Under the pieces are notes generated by a model. The model ran no database searches, was not told the origin of the DNA, and worked only from the letters and a program-made list of their open reading frames with translations. DNA of 64,000 nt from Spirosoma oryzicola (lineage in GTDB: Bacteria; Bacteroidota; Bacteroidia; Cytophagales; Spirosomataceae), in contig NZ_CP089538.1 of the NCBI RefSeq assembly GCF_021233055.1, positions 1,779,501 through 1,843,500 of the forward strand. The letters are read 5' to 3'. Of this stretch, positions 1-9,308 are shown in pieces; position 1 is the first letter of the stretch, and every line of letters begins with the position of its first letter. Both the position numbers and the translations under genes were made by a program.

Positions 1-4
1 TCAG

Positions 5-265
5 CTAACGAATCGGGGAGGCCACAAACACGACGTCTTTTTCTGAAAATGCGCGTTGCAGTTCGACTTCGGCAAACCGGTAGGCGTACATGTATTTATC
101 GTTGTTATCGTGGATAAGCCCCATATCTTCGAGTTGCACCACATTGTTCCAGATGCGTTGCAGACTGCCGTAAAACTCGTCATCTGACTGCGAGAGGAGG
201 GATTGCAGGGATTGCGCAGAGGGCGTATTTCGGTTGGCTTCCTGGTTGATGGATGGACGTTGCAT
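5..265 (-). CDS. Small hypothetical protein, 86 aa
   Basis: The 86-residue product is acidic and soluble, with no signal peptide or membrane segment. It contains a short aromatic-rich stretch (SDDEFYGSLQRIW, residues about 27-39) and a central LEDMGLIHDNNDKYMY run that looks like a real folded helix-turn-helix of helices rather than a shadow frame. I do not recognise a family. The ATG at 265 is the only plausible start because an in-frame stop lies a few codons upstream. The gene sits at the window edge, downstream on the same strand of the frameshifted receptor, so it could be transcribed with that gene or separately. Function unknown; coding status is probable, not certain. Confidence 0.55.
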   Translation of the reverse strand: MQRPSINQEANRNTPSAQSLQSLLSQSDDEFYGSLQRIWNNVVQLEDMGLIHDNNDKYMYAYRFAEVELQRAFSEKDVVFVASPIR

Positions 266-550
266 CTTCTGGCTTATTCAGTTTGGCCGCTGTTTCTCGG
301 TTTAAGAAGTAACGTACATCTTTCGCATCTGATATGGGTTTTTGAGGGGGCTAGGCTGCTTTTAAGGTCTTTTAACGATCCCGCAGTCGTTGAAAAAAGT
401 GCTGCCTCGTCGCCGTAAGCTGTGGTCGTAGCGTACAGCGACGATGGCAACCGATTAACACGCTGCTTGTAAGAATGAATACGTGATTGGACGAAGGCCC
501 GTTGCAATGATCAACGCATGTGTCGAGAAAGAGCCGAATTGTAGCGACAT

Positions 551-1003
551 TTAGTTTTTGGTACCTGCCGGAGACCCACCTCCGCTGTCGCCACCGCCTT
601 CGCCTTTTACATCGTCGTTATTGACCGACCGGCCTTTTTTACGAGGGGCTTCGAACGTCATTTTGCCAATACGATACGTAAACGTCACTTTTACGTTCCG
701 GTTGATTAACCGCATAACGCTTACCTGCGACAGTTGTGGTGAATTAAACTCCGAACGCATCTGAACACCTTGCCCAGCAAAGTTTTCGGCGGCCAGACCA
801 ATACTGCCCCGCTTATTGTTCATGTCTTTTCGGATACCGAGCGAGTACATGTACATACTCCCCATCTGACCCTGTAGCTGCGGCATCGGCCCCCGAAAGA
901 AACTGAATACCTGAGCGCTCCATCCTTTATTTAGTTGAAGCTGACTCATTAGTCGCCCGCCCAGGCTGAAACCCGTATTCGTGATCGTAACGGATTTGCC
1001 GTC
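551..1003 (-). pseudogene. Out-of-frame C-terminal part of the outer-membrane beta-barrel receptor
   Basis: This frame continues the barrel of the upstream 745-residue reading frame. Past about position 1003 it reads GKSVTITNTGFSLGGRL, then amphipathic barrel strands ending near residues that read KVTFTYRIGKMTFEAPRKK, followed by a Gly/Ser-rich tail ending GTKN. That is the expected end of an OMP_b-brl_3 type TonB-linked receptor. The two frames differ by -1, so one base seems to be missing near 1001-1004. Restoring one base there would give the natural junction Ala-Gln-Asn-Gly-Lys-Ser. It has no start of its own, and the ATG at 1060 in this frame lies inside the upstream gene. Confidence 0.75.
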
Positions 1004-3147
1004 TGCGCCATGCCCTGCATGTACATGTAGTAACCGTCGAAACCACCGTTTACGCTCCATTTGGGGGTGATGTTGACGTTGGCAAATACGTTGGCACCGG
1101 TTGTGCGCTGAATGCCGATGTTCTGAAAGGTCGTGATGATTGCACCGGCCAGCGTGTCCGACGGCAGACGAATCTGCGTGATGGCGTTGTTGGTCAACCG
1201 ACCGAACAGGGCGACATTTAGGTAGGTCTTCCTGATATTTGTACCCATACTTAGCTCCACATTGTCGGTTAGTTCAGGACTGAGCAAGGGATTCCCGACC
1301 ATGATATTCTGGGGGTTAGCCGCGTTGAAGTTGGGGTTCAACTGTTGCAGACCGGGACGTTGGATTCGCCGGTTGTATCCCGCTTTTATCGTCGTTCCCT
1401 TGACGGTTTTGGATACGTTGACGCTCGGTACCAGATTGCTGTAGGCCGGAATCGGTAAGGCTACATTCTCACCTGTTTTGGCCGTAATACTGGTGTGCTC
1501 GTAGCGGGTACCTACCTTAAACGAATATTTATTTCGGGTGACAAAGGTGTACGACACATAACCCGCGCCAATCATTTGCTGGTAGTTGAGCGAACCCGCC
1601 GGATTGTTCGGGTCAAGAGTAAACCGGTCCGACGAGCCGGTAGCTACCTGGTATTCATAGTTGCTGTTTACCTGCCGCATAATTCCTTTTGCGCCAAATT
1701 CGAGCAGCTGACTTTTCCCGATCGGGGTTTGGTAATCGGTCTGAACCGTCGTTTCCTGATTGACGTTGCCGTTTATGTTGCGCTGCCGATTGGTTAATTC
1801 ACCCGCTTGGCCAAACAAGTCGGCGTAGAAGTTATTGGTCAGGTTAGTACGGCTGTATTGCGTTGAGATCGACCATTCCTGTTGAGGCTTAAACTGCCGG
1901 ACGTAATCCACGTTCATGTCTACGGTGTTCGACAGATCTTTGCGATCTACGTTGCGGTTCGTTATTCCCGTCAGGATGCCATCGGTAAACAGATTCGTCA
2001 ACTGATTTTGCTCCTGTACGAAATTGCGCGTTCCGTACCGAATGTTGGCCGTCAGCGATTGGTTCTTTGCAATGTCGTAATCAAAGCCCAGCGTGTACTG
2101 ACCAAACAAAGGCTTATCATAAGCGGAGGCTTCCTGATTGGAGCGAATCGACCGGCCATCAACAACCGTTGTCTGGTTCAGGCTCGATGTTGCCCGGTTG
2201 TACATAGCTCGCCCGAAGCCGCTTAAACTAATGCCTAACTTTCCCTGTCTGTACGAACCGTTCAGTCCCAGGTTTGAGCCACGAATGCCCGCACCTGCAT
2301 CGACGTTAAGTGTAAGACCGTGTAGCGTATTTTTCTTCGTTACGATGTTGATGATACCACCTGCTCCTTCGGCGTCGTATTTGGCGGAGGGCGATGTAAT
2401 CACTTCCACCGTTTTGATCATGTCGGCGGGTAATTGCTTTAAGGCATCGGCTACGCTGCTGGCGACAATGGTACTGGGCTTGTTGTTGATGAGCACCCGA
2501 ATGTTCTGACTACCCCGTAGCGATACATTGCCGTCGAGATCAACCGATAACATCGGGACTTTTTTGAGAATATCGGTTGCGTCGCCCCCTTTAGCAGTCA
2601 GGTCTTTTTCTGCGTTATAGACGAGCCGATCCACCTTTTCTTCCAATAGCGCTTTCTGACCAACAACCTCTACTTCACCAAGCGTCTTGGTGTCGGCGGG
2701 TAAGGCCACCGATCCTACGCTGAGGTCAGATCCCCGCTTTACGGATAGGAGCGCCGATTCAATCGATTTGTAGCCAATGAATGAGTATTGAAGCCGGTAG
2801 TCGCCGGGAGCCAGTTTCGTGAGCGCGAAATGTCCTTTGTCATCGCTGGTTGTCCCGTCAATGGGTTTGCCAGTTTTGGCGTTCAGCAGCGCAACGGTGG
2901 CATACTCGACGGGTTTACTGGTAACGGAGTCTAGTAGAATTCCCGAGATTTTGCCATTACCCCGTGGCTGTTGAGCATCGGTTGCATTGTCGTCGCTCCC
3001 AAACGTCTTTCGCTGGCGTTCTTCCTGATTGCCAAACCCGCCACCGGGCGGAGGACCGCCTGGCCCTGGCCCCATTTGAGCCAGACTCAGGGAAGAGATT
3101 AATAAGCCGGTACAAACCAGAAGAAGGTGAGTGTAAGTGCGCAACAT
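949..3147 (-). CDS. TonB-linked outer membrane beta-barrel receptor, frameshifted near its 3' end
   Basis: Outer-membrane receptor of the OMP_b-brl_3 type. It has a signal peptide (MLRTYTHLLLVCTGLL..., cleaved near SLAQ), a Gly/Pro-rich linker, a carboxypeptidase-regulatory-like domain (GKISGILLDSVTSKPVEYA, roughly residues 65-150), a plug domain (LGEVEVVGQKALLEEKVDRL ... DILKKVPMLSVD ... GIINIVTKK, to about residue 270), then barrel. I place the start at 3147, since an upstream in-frame ATG at 3186 would add 13 hydrophobic residues before the signal peptide. The frame ends at 949 in a non-barrel tail (RIRVSAWAGD), while the real barrel end continues in the next frame to 551. It is separated from the DUF4270 gene by a terminator at 3271-3301. 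Substrate unknown; probably peptide or other macromolecule uptake or secretion. Confidence 0.85.
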   Translation of the reverse strand: MLRTYTHLLLVCTGLLISSLSLAQMGPGPGGPPPGGGFGNQEERQRKTFGSDDNATDAQQPRGNGKISGILLDSVTSKPVEYATVALLNAKTGKPIDGTTSDDKGHFALTKLAPGDYRLQYSFIGYKSIESALLSVKRGSDLSVGSVALPADTKTLGEVEVVGQKALLEEKVDRLVYNAEKDLTAKGGDATDILKKVPMLSVDLDGNVSLRGSQNIRVLINNKPSTIVASSVADALKQLPADMIKTVEVITSPSAKYDAEGAGGIINIVTKKNTLHGLTLNVDAGAGIRGSNLGLNGSYRQGKLGISLSGFGRAMYNRATSSLNQTTVVDGRSIRSNQEASAYDKPLFGQYTLGFDYDIAKNQSLTANIRYGTRNFVQEQNQLTNLFTDGILTGITNRNVDRKDLSNTVDMNVDYVRQFKPQQEWSISTQYSRTNLTNNFYADLFGQAGELTNRQRNINGNVNQETTVQTDYQTPIGKSQLLEFGAKGIMRQVNSNYEYQVATGSSDRFTLDPNNPAGSLNYQQMIGAGYVSYTFVTRNKYSFKVGTRYEHTSITAKTGENVALPIPAYSNLVPSVNVSKTVKGTTIKAGYNRRIQRPGLQQLNPNFNAANPQNIMVGNPLLSPELTDNVELSMGTNIRKTYLNVALFGRLTNNAITQIRLPSDTLAGAIITTFQNIGIQRTTGANVFANVNITPKWSVNGGFDGYYMYMQGMAQTANPLRSRIRVSAWAGD

Positions 3148-3270
3148 GCTTGTTTTCGTTATCAACAAGACAAAAAAAGCAAGCAATCGAAGCAGCTAAA
3201 AACGAGTGCCGAGACAGACCCAAAATGTGCCGACGAAGAAGAGGTAAGAACCGGGTTTGGTAAAAACACA

Positions 3271-3301
3271 AAGGCCAGCAACTGTAAAGCTTGCTGACCT
3301 T
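3271..3301 (-). terminator. Terminator after the DUF4270 gene
   Basis: Two 11-nt arms (3271-3281 and 3291-3301) pair with one wobble around a 9-nt loop, and on the minus strand they are followed by TGTGTTTTTA. It lies 24 nt past the DUF4270 stop, so the receptor gene downstream needs its own promoter. Confidence 0.7.
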
Positions 3302-3325
3302 TGATAAGTAAAAAAACGTTGGCGC

Positions 3326-4672
3326 TTACAAACCCGACGTCAGATACAACTGTACCTTCATCTGATCGTTTGGCCGCTGCTGGTTGCCTAACGTGACTCG
3401 CTGAATCAGGTTTTGCAGCGATAAGCCGTTTTGAGGATCAGGGGAAAACGTCAATAATAAGGGTCGGTTCGGTACTCTACCTCGAATCAACTGATTCATA
3501 TAGTATGTTACGTCGAACGTATATGTATCATTCAACGTCAACTGGCTCTGGTCGTAAATGTAGTTGGCCGTGGCTGCTGCCAGTCCCGAAGCCGCTCCGG
3601 GAACGGCTGTAATAATCTCATTCTGGCTGTTTATTTCGTATAAAGCCAGTGTCGTGAACGGAGCCGCATTATCGCGCAGGCTATTGCGAACCGGACTAAC
3701 AACCAGAACGGCACTATTGATGCCTGCATAGTTGGCGGGTAGCGCAAACTGGTTAATATACGGGAGTTCAATACGCGTCTGCAAACCGGCTCCCCAGGAG
3801 ATAAACGAGGTGTTATCGGTTAAACGACTGCTTACCGCATCCGAGCGACTGCGCAGGGCGCTAAGTGGCGTTCCTGTACGATTATTACTCAACTGGGTGA
3901 AATAGACCGAGTTCGTCGTAAACAAAATGTTTTGACTGGCTGGAGCCGTTCCTGTGGATGTTGGTTCCGTGGAGTGGTAATAAAGCCGAATACCGGTAGC
4001 TGCGGAATTCCGGGAGTTAAGAATACCTCTGAAACAGTTCGTAGTTGACGGAGTGACAAACGCAAACCCTGGTATATAATTTGCCAAAGTTGTCTCGTCA
4101 TTTATCTCGCCTGAAACTATTTTAGAATAAAACGATTGAGCCAATGCATCCGGAAAGCGAAGCCGAATGACGGAAGTACCCGTTACGGATTGCGGACCAA
4201 TCGTTGTCTGCAAAAAAGGCTTGGTTTCGTAATCGGCAGTACTGGTGGTATAATACGTTCGTTCACTGACAAGCGGTCGGGTCAACCGATGGACATTTAA
4301 TGCAAAGGTATTTGTCGTATCGCCGTAGGTAAAAGCAACACCAAGTTCCAACACCACGGAATCCAGCTGAATATTCGTTAGTGAAGCCAGCGAATTGGAT
4401 ACGTAGTTCAGCGAGGCAAAGCTCTTCGCTGTCATCTGCCCCGTTTGAGCGTCCGTCCACTGACCTACGACAAGCGCCCCGCTGCTAGACGTAGCAAAAG
4501 AATCCACCCTCAGTACGGTAGAGGCCTGAACCGTTATCGTATCAATAGGTTGAACCAATAATCCCTGTGGATTAATGACCGACTGCCCAACGTTAAGATC
4601 ACCCGATTGGCAGGCAACAACTATAAAACCGGTCAGCAGCAGCAAACCGGCGTACCAAAGAGTACGCATCAT
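3326..4672 (-). CDS. DUF4270-family lipoprotein
   Basis: A 448-aa predicted lipoprotein: the N-terminal signal ends in a lipobox (FIVVACQSG, Cys about 21). The sequence after it, VQPIDTITVQASTVLRVDS, matches the start of the DUF4270 family, which is common in Bacteroidota and consists mostly of beta strands. It is the last gene of a three-gene operon with the DUF4907 gene (5 nt gap) and the Kelch gene. Two ATG codons abut at 4672 and 4669; either could be the start. The role of DUF4270 proteins is not established; the location should be the cell envelope, anchored by lipid. Family assignment is from remembered family features, without a profile search. Confidence 0.82.
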   Translation of the reverse strand: MMRTLWYAGLLLLTGFIVVACQSGDLNVGQSVINPQGLLVQPIDTITVQASTVLRVDSFATSSSGALVVGQWTDAQTGQMTAKSFASLNYVSNSLASLTNIQLDSVVLELGVAFTYGDTTNTFALNVHRLTRPLVSERTYYTTSTADYETKPFLQTTIGPQSVTGTSVIRLRFPDALAQSFYSKIVSGEINDETTLANYIPGFAFVTPSTTNCFRGILNSRNSAATGIRLYYHSTEPTSTGTAPASQNILFTTNSVYFTQLSNNRTGTPLSALRSRSDAVSSRLTDNTSFISWGAGLQTRIELPYINQFALPANYAGINSAVLVVSPVRNSLRDNAAPFTTLALYEINSQNEIITAVPGAASGLAAATANYIYDQSQLTLNDTYTFDVTYYMNQLIRGRVPNRPLLLTFSPDPQNGLSLQNLIQRVTLGNQQRPNDQMKVQLYLTSGL

Positions 4673-4677
4673 AAAAA

Positions 4678-5043
4678 TCAGGGAATGTTAACGCCTAACT
4701 GGCGCAATTCGTCATGAGTAAGAGTTGGCAGCTCTTTGTCTCGTTCTAACTTCTCGACGGCTCGTTCGCCAACCCGCCGAGCTTGGTCTTCGTTGGCAAA
4801 GCCAACCATACCAGGAACGCCCGGTATGGTTGGCTGATGAATGAATGCTTTGCCGTTATTCACTATGTCATACCCCCAGCCATTCGGTGCTTTGAACACC
4901 TCAACTCGGTAATGAGGCTGGCGGCTGTAAAACAGATATCCGGTTATCAAGGCCAGACCCAGTATGATCAACAGTAGTCCTGTACGAATGAACCCTGAAC
5001 GAGGGGTTCGTTGCTGTGATCGGCTTGGCTTCGCTGTGGACAT
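4678..5043 (-). CDS. DUF4907-family small membrane-anchored protein
   Basis: A 121-aa protein with a basic N-terminus, one hydrophobic helix (TGLLLIILGLALITGYLF, about residues 22-39), then a periplasmic domain of about 80 residues. The domain has YRVEVFKAPNGWGYDI and a proline/glycine segment (HQPTIPGVPGM) followed by a helix that reads DQARRVGERAVEKLE. This is the pattern of the DUF4907 family. It is sandwiched between the Kelch gene (3 nt upstream) and the DUF4270 gene (5 nt downstream), so the three products are very probably co-translated and act together in the envelope. Biochemical function unknown. Confidence 0.82.
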   Translation of the reverse strand: MSTAKPSRSQQRTPRSGFIRTGLLLIILGLALITGYLFYSRQPHYRVEVFKAPNGWGYDIVNNGKAFIHQPTIPGVPGMVGFANEDQARRVGERAVEKLERDKELPTLTHDELRQLGVNIP

Positions 5044-5046
5044 TGA

Positions 5047-6138
5047 TTATTCCGTGACCTGCGCTATCGTTGGATCGAACTCCCACAGATCGTCATAACG
5101 ACCCGTACCAACGCCACCCGTGGTTACGTAGCCTTTTCCGCCGATTGCAAAGCCAACCGCGTTGACACGCGTAGCGCCTTCGAAGTTACCCAGCGTAGTC
5201 CAGCTGTCACTTGCCGGGTTGTACTGCCAAACCGTTGTGCTGCTCGCATCACCCGTTGTGATGTAGCCAAGATTGTTGATCGCAAAACCAACCGCAGAAC
5301 TCCGGGGAAGCGTCGATTGGTCGGTCGAGAACTGCGTTTTTTCTACCCAGGCATCCTGAGCCGGATCATACGCGTACCAATCACGCTGAGCCGTATTGTT
5401 GTTGTTGCCTGTGCCGACATACGCCAGTCCGTTAAGCACGATCGCAACTGCGCCTTGCCGTTTTTCACCGCTGTAGCTGGTAACTTTCGTCCAGGTGTTC
5501 TTCGATGGATCAAACGACCAGAAATCTTTCAGGTAGTTGCCGTCAAAGCCAGTACCGATGTACCCTTTGTTGCCAACGGCGAAGGCAACCGCCTGCTGAC
5601 GCGCTGTTCCGCCAAAGTCAGCGGCTTTTTTCCAGGCGTTCGACGCCTGATCGTATTCCCAGAAATCTTTCAGCCGCACACTGTTTGCGTCAATACCTGT
5701 ACCAACATATCCTTTGGCACCAATAGAGAAGCCTACCGCGTACACACGACCAACGCCACCGAAGTCAGCGATTTGCGCCCAGCTGTTCTTCGTCTGGTCG
5801 TAAGCCCAGAAATCCTTCAGACGGTTGTTCGACGCATCAAAGCCGGTTCCTACGTAGCCAAAGTTACCGATAACAAAACCGGTAGCCGCCGAGCGAGCAG
5901 GTCCTTCGAGCGACGAACGTGTTCTCCAGTCACCCAATGTAGTAGCCGTTTCTGAGCTGCCACAACCAACGAGCGCACCAGCCCAACCTATACAAACAAG
6001 TCCTAATGCCCAGTTGATGAGCTGCGAGCGACGGTGAGTTTTAGTATCCTGATCTGCTTGTGGAAGGGAAGTCGTTTGGGATTTAGACTTCGGCAGAAAC
6101 CCAGTTGCCGAACGAAATCGGTTTGGTAAATTAATCAT
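5047..6138 (-). CDS. Kelch-repeat lipoprotein
   Basis: A 363-aa protein with about six Kelch-type repeats of about 46 residues. Each repeat carries a variant of AVGFAIGxKGYVGTG, then D-F-W-x-Y/F-D and N-x-W, which should fold as a single six-bladed propeller. Residues 40-59 form a hydrophobic signal with a lipobox (GALVGC, Cys 59). The 39-residue basic segment before it is unusually long for a lipoprotein signal, but no later Met precedes the signal. It is the first gene of the Kelch -> DUF4907 -> DUF4270 operon. Such lipoproteins usually bind a ligand or protein partner at the surface; the partner is unknown. Repeat similarity is visible also at DNA level. Confidence 0.88.
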   Translation of the reverse strand: MINLPNRFRSATGFLPKSKSQTTSLPQADQDTKTHRRSQLINWALGLVCIGWAGALVGCGSSETATTLGDWRTRSSLEGPARSAATGFVIGNFGYVGTGFDASNNRLKDFWAYDQTKNSWAQIADFGGVGRVYAVGFSIGAKGYVGTGIDANSVRLKDFWEYDQASNAWKKAADFGGTARQQAVAFAVGNKGYIGTGFDGNYLKDFWSFDPSKNTWTKVTSYSGEKRQGAVAIVLNGLAYVGTGNNNNTAQRDWYAYDPAQDAWVEKTQFSTDQSTLPRSSAVGFAINNLGYITTGDASSTTVWQYNPASDSWTTLGNFEGATRVNAVGFAIGGKGYVTTGGVGTGRYDDLWEFDPTIAQVTE

Positions 6139-6482
6139 GAAAGATAGCGTAAACGAAAGAACTGAACCGTAAAATTATACCAATTTGAGTTAAGTACGAT
6201 GCTCTTGAGCCAATGACCAAGTTAAAGCGATGAAACAGAAGATACCGACGCGTTGTCAATAAATTGTCTTCTTATGCTGCTCCGTGTGGGTTAATGACTC
6301 AATTGCGTTTTGCAAAATTACGCCAAACTAGTCTTACTTACTAACGAGTCCGATTCATAAAAATTCTTAATTATCACGGAGTAATGGAAACTTTGGCGGC
6401 AAAATCACCCTGTTAACGCATTCAAGCGCGTCCTGGTACGTCTATACAGACCTATCAGGACGCGCTTGGCGAGAGGTGTATT
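6139..6482. other. Intergenic region, 344 bp
   Basis: AT-rich upstream region of the Kelch operon. Apart from the hairpin at 6423-6468 next to the S41 gene I see no gene-like reading frame, no exact TAnnTTTG promoter and no repeat. The TATCTTTC just before the Kelch ATG is one base off the Bacteroidota -7 consensus. Confidence 0.5.
6423..6468 (-). terminator. Hairpin after the S41 protease gene
   Basis: Perfect 13-bp arms (6423-6435 and 6456-6468) enclose a 20-nt loop that itself can form a small stem. It begins 14 nt beyond the stop codon. There is no T-run on the minus strand after it, so it may act as an RNA-stabilising 3' end more than as a classical terminator. Confidence 0.5.
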
Positions 6483-7937
6483 TTACAAATTGAAATGCTT
6501 TAGCGGGCGGATCATCTGGCTGCCCCCTGCTTTACGCTGAATCGAGGAACCTAGTGCTTTAAGTGAGTTCTGGGTAGCGCCCACCCGACTGCTAGCAACT
6601 GTGCCCGTAATCTGACCAATGGCTGTGCCCAGCAGCGCATCGCGGGTGTCACCGAGCGGATACAGCGTGATCGGTTCTTCGACTTCGACCGACGGTTTAA
6701 AGCCCGTTGCGTAGTCGGATTGGCCCAGGCTATTGTACGATTTAAACACAATCGGTTGCATACCCCACTTGATCTTGCCCGAATCGTCGGTGATTGTAAT
6801 GGAGCCAACATTCTTGCCATAGGTCGTCGTACCAATCGTTGTAACGGTCATATAAGGACGAAGGCCGTTGATGATCAGTTCGCTGGCCGAAGCGGTGTGG
6901 TCGGTGGTCAGCACAAATACGCGTGAAAGGTTACCTCCGATATTTTGCGCTTTTGTGCTGAATTTTTGCAGGAAGAAATCGCTGCCGTACTCTTTCTGCA
7001 AATAAGGCGTAAGCGTTGCATTCCACTCTTGCCGGAAATAAAGCTTGCTGGCATCGACACCTTTTCCGATGAGGCTGGCCAGGTTAGCTGACGACGACGT
7101 ATAACCGCCGGGATTGTAGCGGAGATCAAGCACCAACTCGTTCACACCCTTCGATTTGAACTTGCTAAAAATGGCATCTACTTGGTTGTCATATTCCGTT
7201 CCCTGACTGCCGTTCGGAGCAGGAACAAACTGATTGTAAACCAGATAGCCAATGGTTTTGCTGCCGATGGTGTAGACCGAGTCCAGAAATACCGGATTCT
7301 CCTGGTACACCGCCGTATTGACCGTTTTTGTTACATCGGTATCGACCAGCGACTGGTTGTTAAGCTGCGCCAAGCCATACGTATACGTCGATGCATCACT
7401 GAATAGTAACGACTCGTAGTTGGTCGTTGTAATCGATTGCCCGTTCACTTTGCTGATAATGTCACCGCGTTTCAAACCCGCCTGGGCCGCCGGCGAGTTA
7501 GGCAGCACGTAGAGCACCTGGGCAATGACATCCGTAGAGCCGGAAGAACGTAGGTAAAGCGTAAACTCCATACCGGTGGTTTTGGTCTGGCCGCTTAAGG
7601 AAGCTGTCAGGTCATCGGCACTTTCCTGAATCCAGGAAAACCGGTCACCATCGGGCCGCAGCGTCTCGTCAAACTTGTAAAGAATCGAATCAAAAAAGTC
7701 GGAGGGAGCCAGCGTTGTATCTGGGTTTGCGGGAATTTTATCGTTCCAGTAATACACATCGCGCATGTTTTCCAGAATCCAGTTGTCTACAGTTCCGTTC
7801 TGGTTTGAGGTGGCTGCCGTTTTTGGGCTGACATCGTCTGCTTCTTTGTGACACGACGACAAGGTTAAGAGGAAACCGGCCAGTAGCCACAAACCGGATT
7901 TCTGCCAAACAGGCTGATTATTAAATACGTTGATCAT
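6483..7937 (-). CDS. S41 (C-terminal processing) family lipoprotein peptidase
   Basis: A 484-aa serine peptidase of family S41. The signal ends in a lipobox (LTLSSC, Cys 29), so it is lipid-anchored in the envelope. A PDZ domain lies near residues 120-185 (AAQAGLKRGDIISKVNGQS), followed by the tail-specific-protease core: LVLDLRYNPGGYT (about 268-280), then TASASE with the likely catalytic Ser 352 and YGKNVGS with Lys 375 as general base (Ser/Lys dyad). Family members cleave unfolded or C-terminally tagged envelope proteins; this one is of the Bacteroidota lipoprotein type with an N-terminal helical segment. It is alone in its transcription unit, with a hairpin after the stop. Confidence 0.9.
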   Translation of the reverse strand: MINVFNNQPVWQKSGLWLLAGFLLTLSSCHKEADDVSPKTAATSNQNGTVDNWILENMRDVYYWNDKIPANPDTTLAPSDFFDSILYKFDETLRPDGDRFSWIQESADDLTASLSGQTKTTGMEFTLYLRSSGSTDVIAQVLYVLPNSPAAQAGLKRGDIISKVNGQSITTTNYESLLFSDASTYTYGLAQLNNQSLVDTDVTKTVNTAVYQENPVFLDSVYTIGSKTIGYLVYNQFVPAPNGSQGTEYDNQVDAIFSKFKSKGVNELVLDLRYNPGGYTSSSANLASLIGKGVDASKLYFRQEWNATLTPYLQKEYGSDFFLQKFSTKAQNIGGNLSRVFVLTTDHTASASELIINGLRPYMTVTTIGTTTYGKNVGSITITDDSGKIKWGMQPIVFKSYNSLGQSDYATGFKPSVEVEEPITLYPLGDTRDALLGTAIGQITGTVASSRVGATQNSLKALGSSIQRKAGGSQMIRPLKHFNL

Positions 7938-8210
7938 AACAAAAGTTATCGACTAAGTCTGTATGATAAGATGACTAGTAGCATTCTTCTGTATTCAAGT
8001 ACGTTGGTACCCGCCGGTTTGTTGCAGGCTGGTGTTAAGTGTCGGCATAAAGCGAATTGTGCCGACGAAACCCATCACAGTGTCAACGAGTTAATAAATT
8101 AGTATAATGACTTTTTAATTTCGCTGGATGTCTCTATATAATGGATTTACGTCGTCAGATGACCTGACCGTAACTCGGCTTGCTGGTGAAGTTGTGTATT
8201 TTGCTGCCGT

Positions 8211-9308
8211 ATGAAATTCATCGAGCGTTATCAGGTTTGGTTGCACATAATCGGCTGGGCAGTTTTTATCGGACTTCCTTTCCTGACGTTACCCGATTTT
8301 GTCTGGAATAGACAGGACCTGATCAGCATTGGCATGGCTCAGCTTTTGACCAGTGCCTTCATTATCACGTTCTTTTACATCAATCTGCGTACGCTAACGC
8401 CAAGGTTGCTTCGGGATCAGGATACCAAACCGTTTCTGGTTGTGCTGATGGGTATGCTATTGACCGTCGTTCTGGTAAAACTGGCCTGTTATTATCTGTT
8501 CCCACCCTCTTTTGTGACAAAAGATCCGAACGCCGAAGTGCGCGCGCACGGGCCTAAGACGCCCTGGCCTTTTATGCTTAGTACAAGCATTTCGTTTAGT
8601 TTCGCTATCTTGGTTAGCTCATTGATGGCGGTTTTTCGCTATCATGCCAAAGCCCGTGAAGAACAGCAGCAGACGGTGCTCGAAAAGGTTTCGGCTGAAC
8701 TGGCGATGCTTAAATTACAGGTTAGCCCGCACTTTCTGTTCAATACGCTGAACAACATCCGGTGGCTGGCGCGGCAGAAATCGGATCAGACTGAAGTGGC
8801 CGTAGTCGCTTTGGCGCAGCTTCTGCGCTACATGATTTACCAGGCCCGGCAGGACAGGGTGCCGTTACGTCAGGAGGTACAGCATCTTCAGCACTACATT
8901 GATCTGCAAAAGATGCGTTTGACGGACAATCACTCGGTTACGTTTAATTGTGAGGGGAATGTTGATGCGTACTCAATTGAGCCGTTGCTGTTCATCCCGT
9001 TCGTCGAAAATGCTTTCAAGCACGGTTTTCATGGTCAGAAAGCGGGTTACATTCAGATTGACTTACGGGTGACGGGCAACAAACTGATATTCTGCACCGA
9101 AAACCCGGCGGACGCTTCAACCGCGGCCGTTGAACCACTGACACAACCGGGCGAGGATTCAGGAATCGGTATTGTCAATATAAAACAACGCTTAGCATTG
9201 CATTATCCCGGACACCATACGCTACAACTGACCCATGAACAGAACGTGTTTCGGGTTGTTTTGACCTTAGATCTTCACCATGAGAAAGTTGCGTTGCATC
9301 GCTATTGA
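8211..9308 (+). CDS. LytS-type sensor histidine kinase
   Basis: A 365-aa membrane kinase. Four hydrophobic helices fill the first about 150 residues, with no recognisable extracellular sensor domain. The His_kinase region follows (LQVSPHFLFNTLNNIRWLA, phospho-acceptor His about 174), then an HATPase domain with the N-box FVENAFKHGF and a GIGIVNIKQRL G-box. This is the class that pairs with LytTR response regulators in Bacteroidota. The regulator gene overlaps its 3' end by 29 nt, so translation is probably coupled. What it senses cannot be told; short loops between the helices suggest a membrane or envelope signal. Confidence 0.93.
   Translation: MKFIERYQVWLHIIGWAVFIGLPFLTLPDFVWNRQDLISIGMAQLLTSAFIITFFYINLRTLTPRLLRDQDTKPFLVVLMGMLLTVVLVKLACYYLFPPSFVTKDPNAEVRAHGPKTPWPFMLSTSISFSFAILVSSLMAVFRYHAKAREEQQQTVLEKVSAELAMLKLQVSPHFLFNTLNNIRWLARQKSDQTEVAVVALAQLLRYMIYQARQDRVPLRQEVQHLQHYIDLQKMRLTDNHSVTFNCEGNVDAYSIEPLLFIPFVENAFKHGFHGQKAGYIQIDLRVTGNKLIFCTENPADASTAAVEPLTQPGEDSGIGIVNIKQRLALHYPGHHTLQLTHEQNVFRVVLTLDLHHEKVALHRY

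Noticed and set aside
274..507. 77-codon frame between the small gene and the receptor
   Set aside because: Low-complexity composition, no recognisable start context and no domain; treated as non-coding.
990..1010. Programmed -1 frameshift in the receptor gene
   Set aside because: No slippery heptamer (X XXY YYZ) or following stem lies at the junction; a base deletion or sequencing error is simpler.
5317..5955. 212-codon open frame opposite the Kelch gene
   Set aside because: Explained as the mirror of the repeated Kelch DNA; repeats in the product follow the Kelch repeats.
8041..8066. 7-bp inverted repeat GTCGGCA/TGCCGAC before the histidine kinase
   Set aside because: Short, spaced by 12 nt, and without promoter context; likely by chance.
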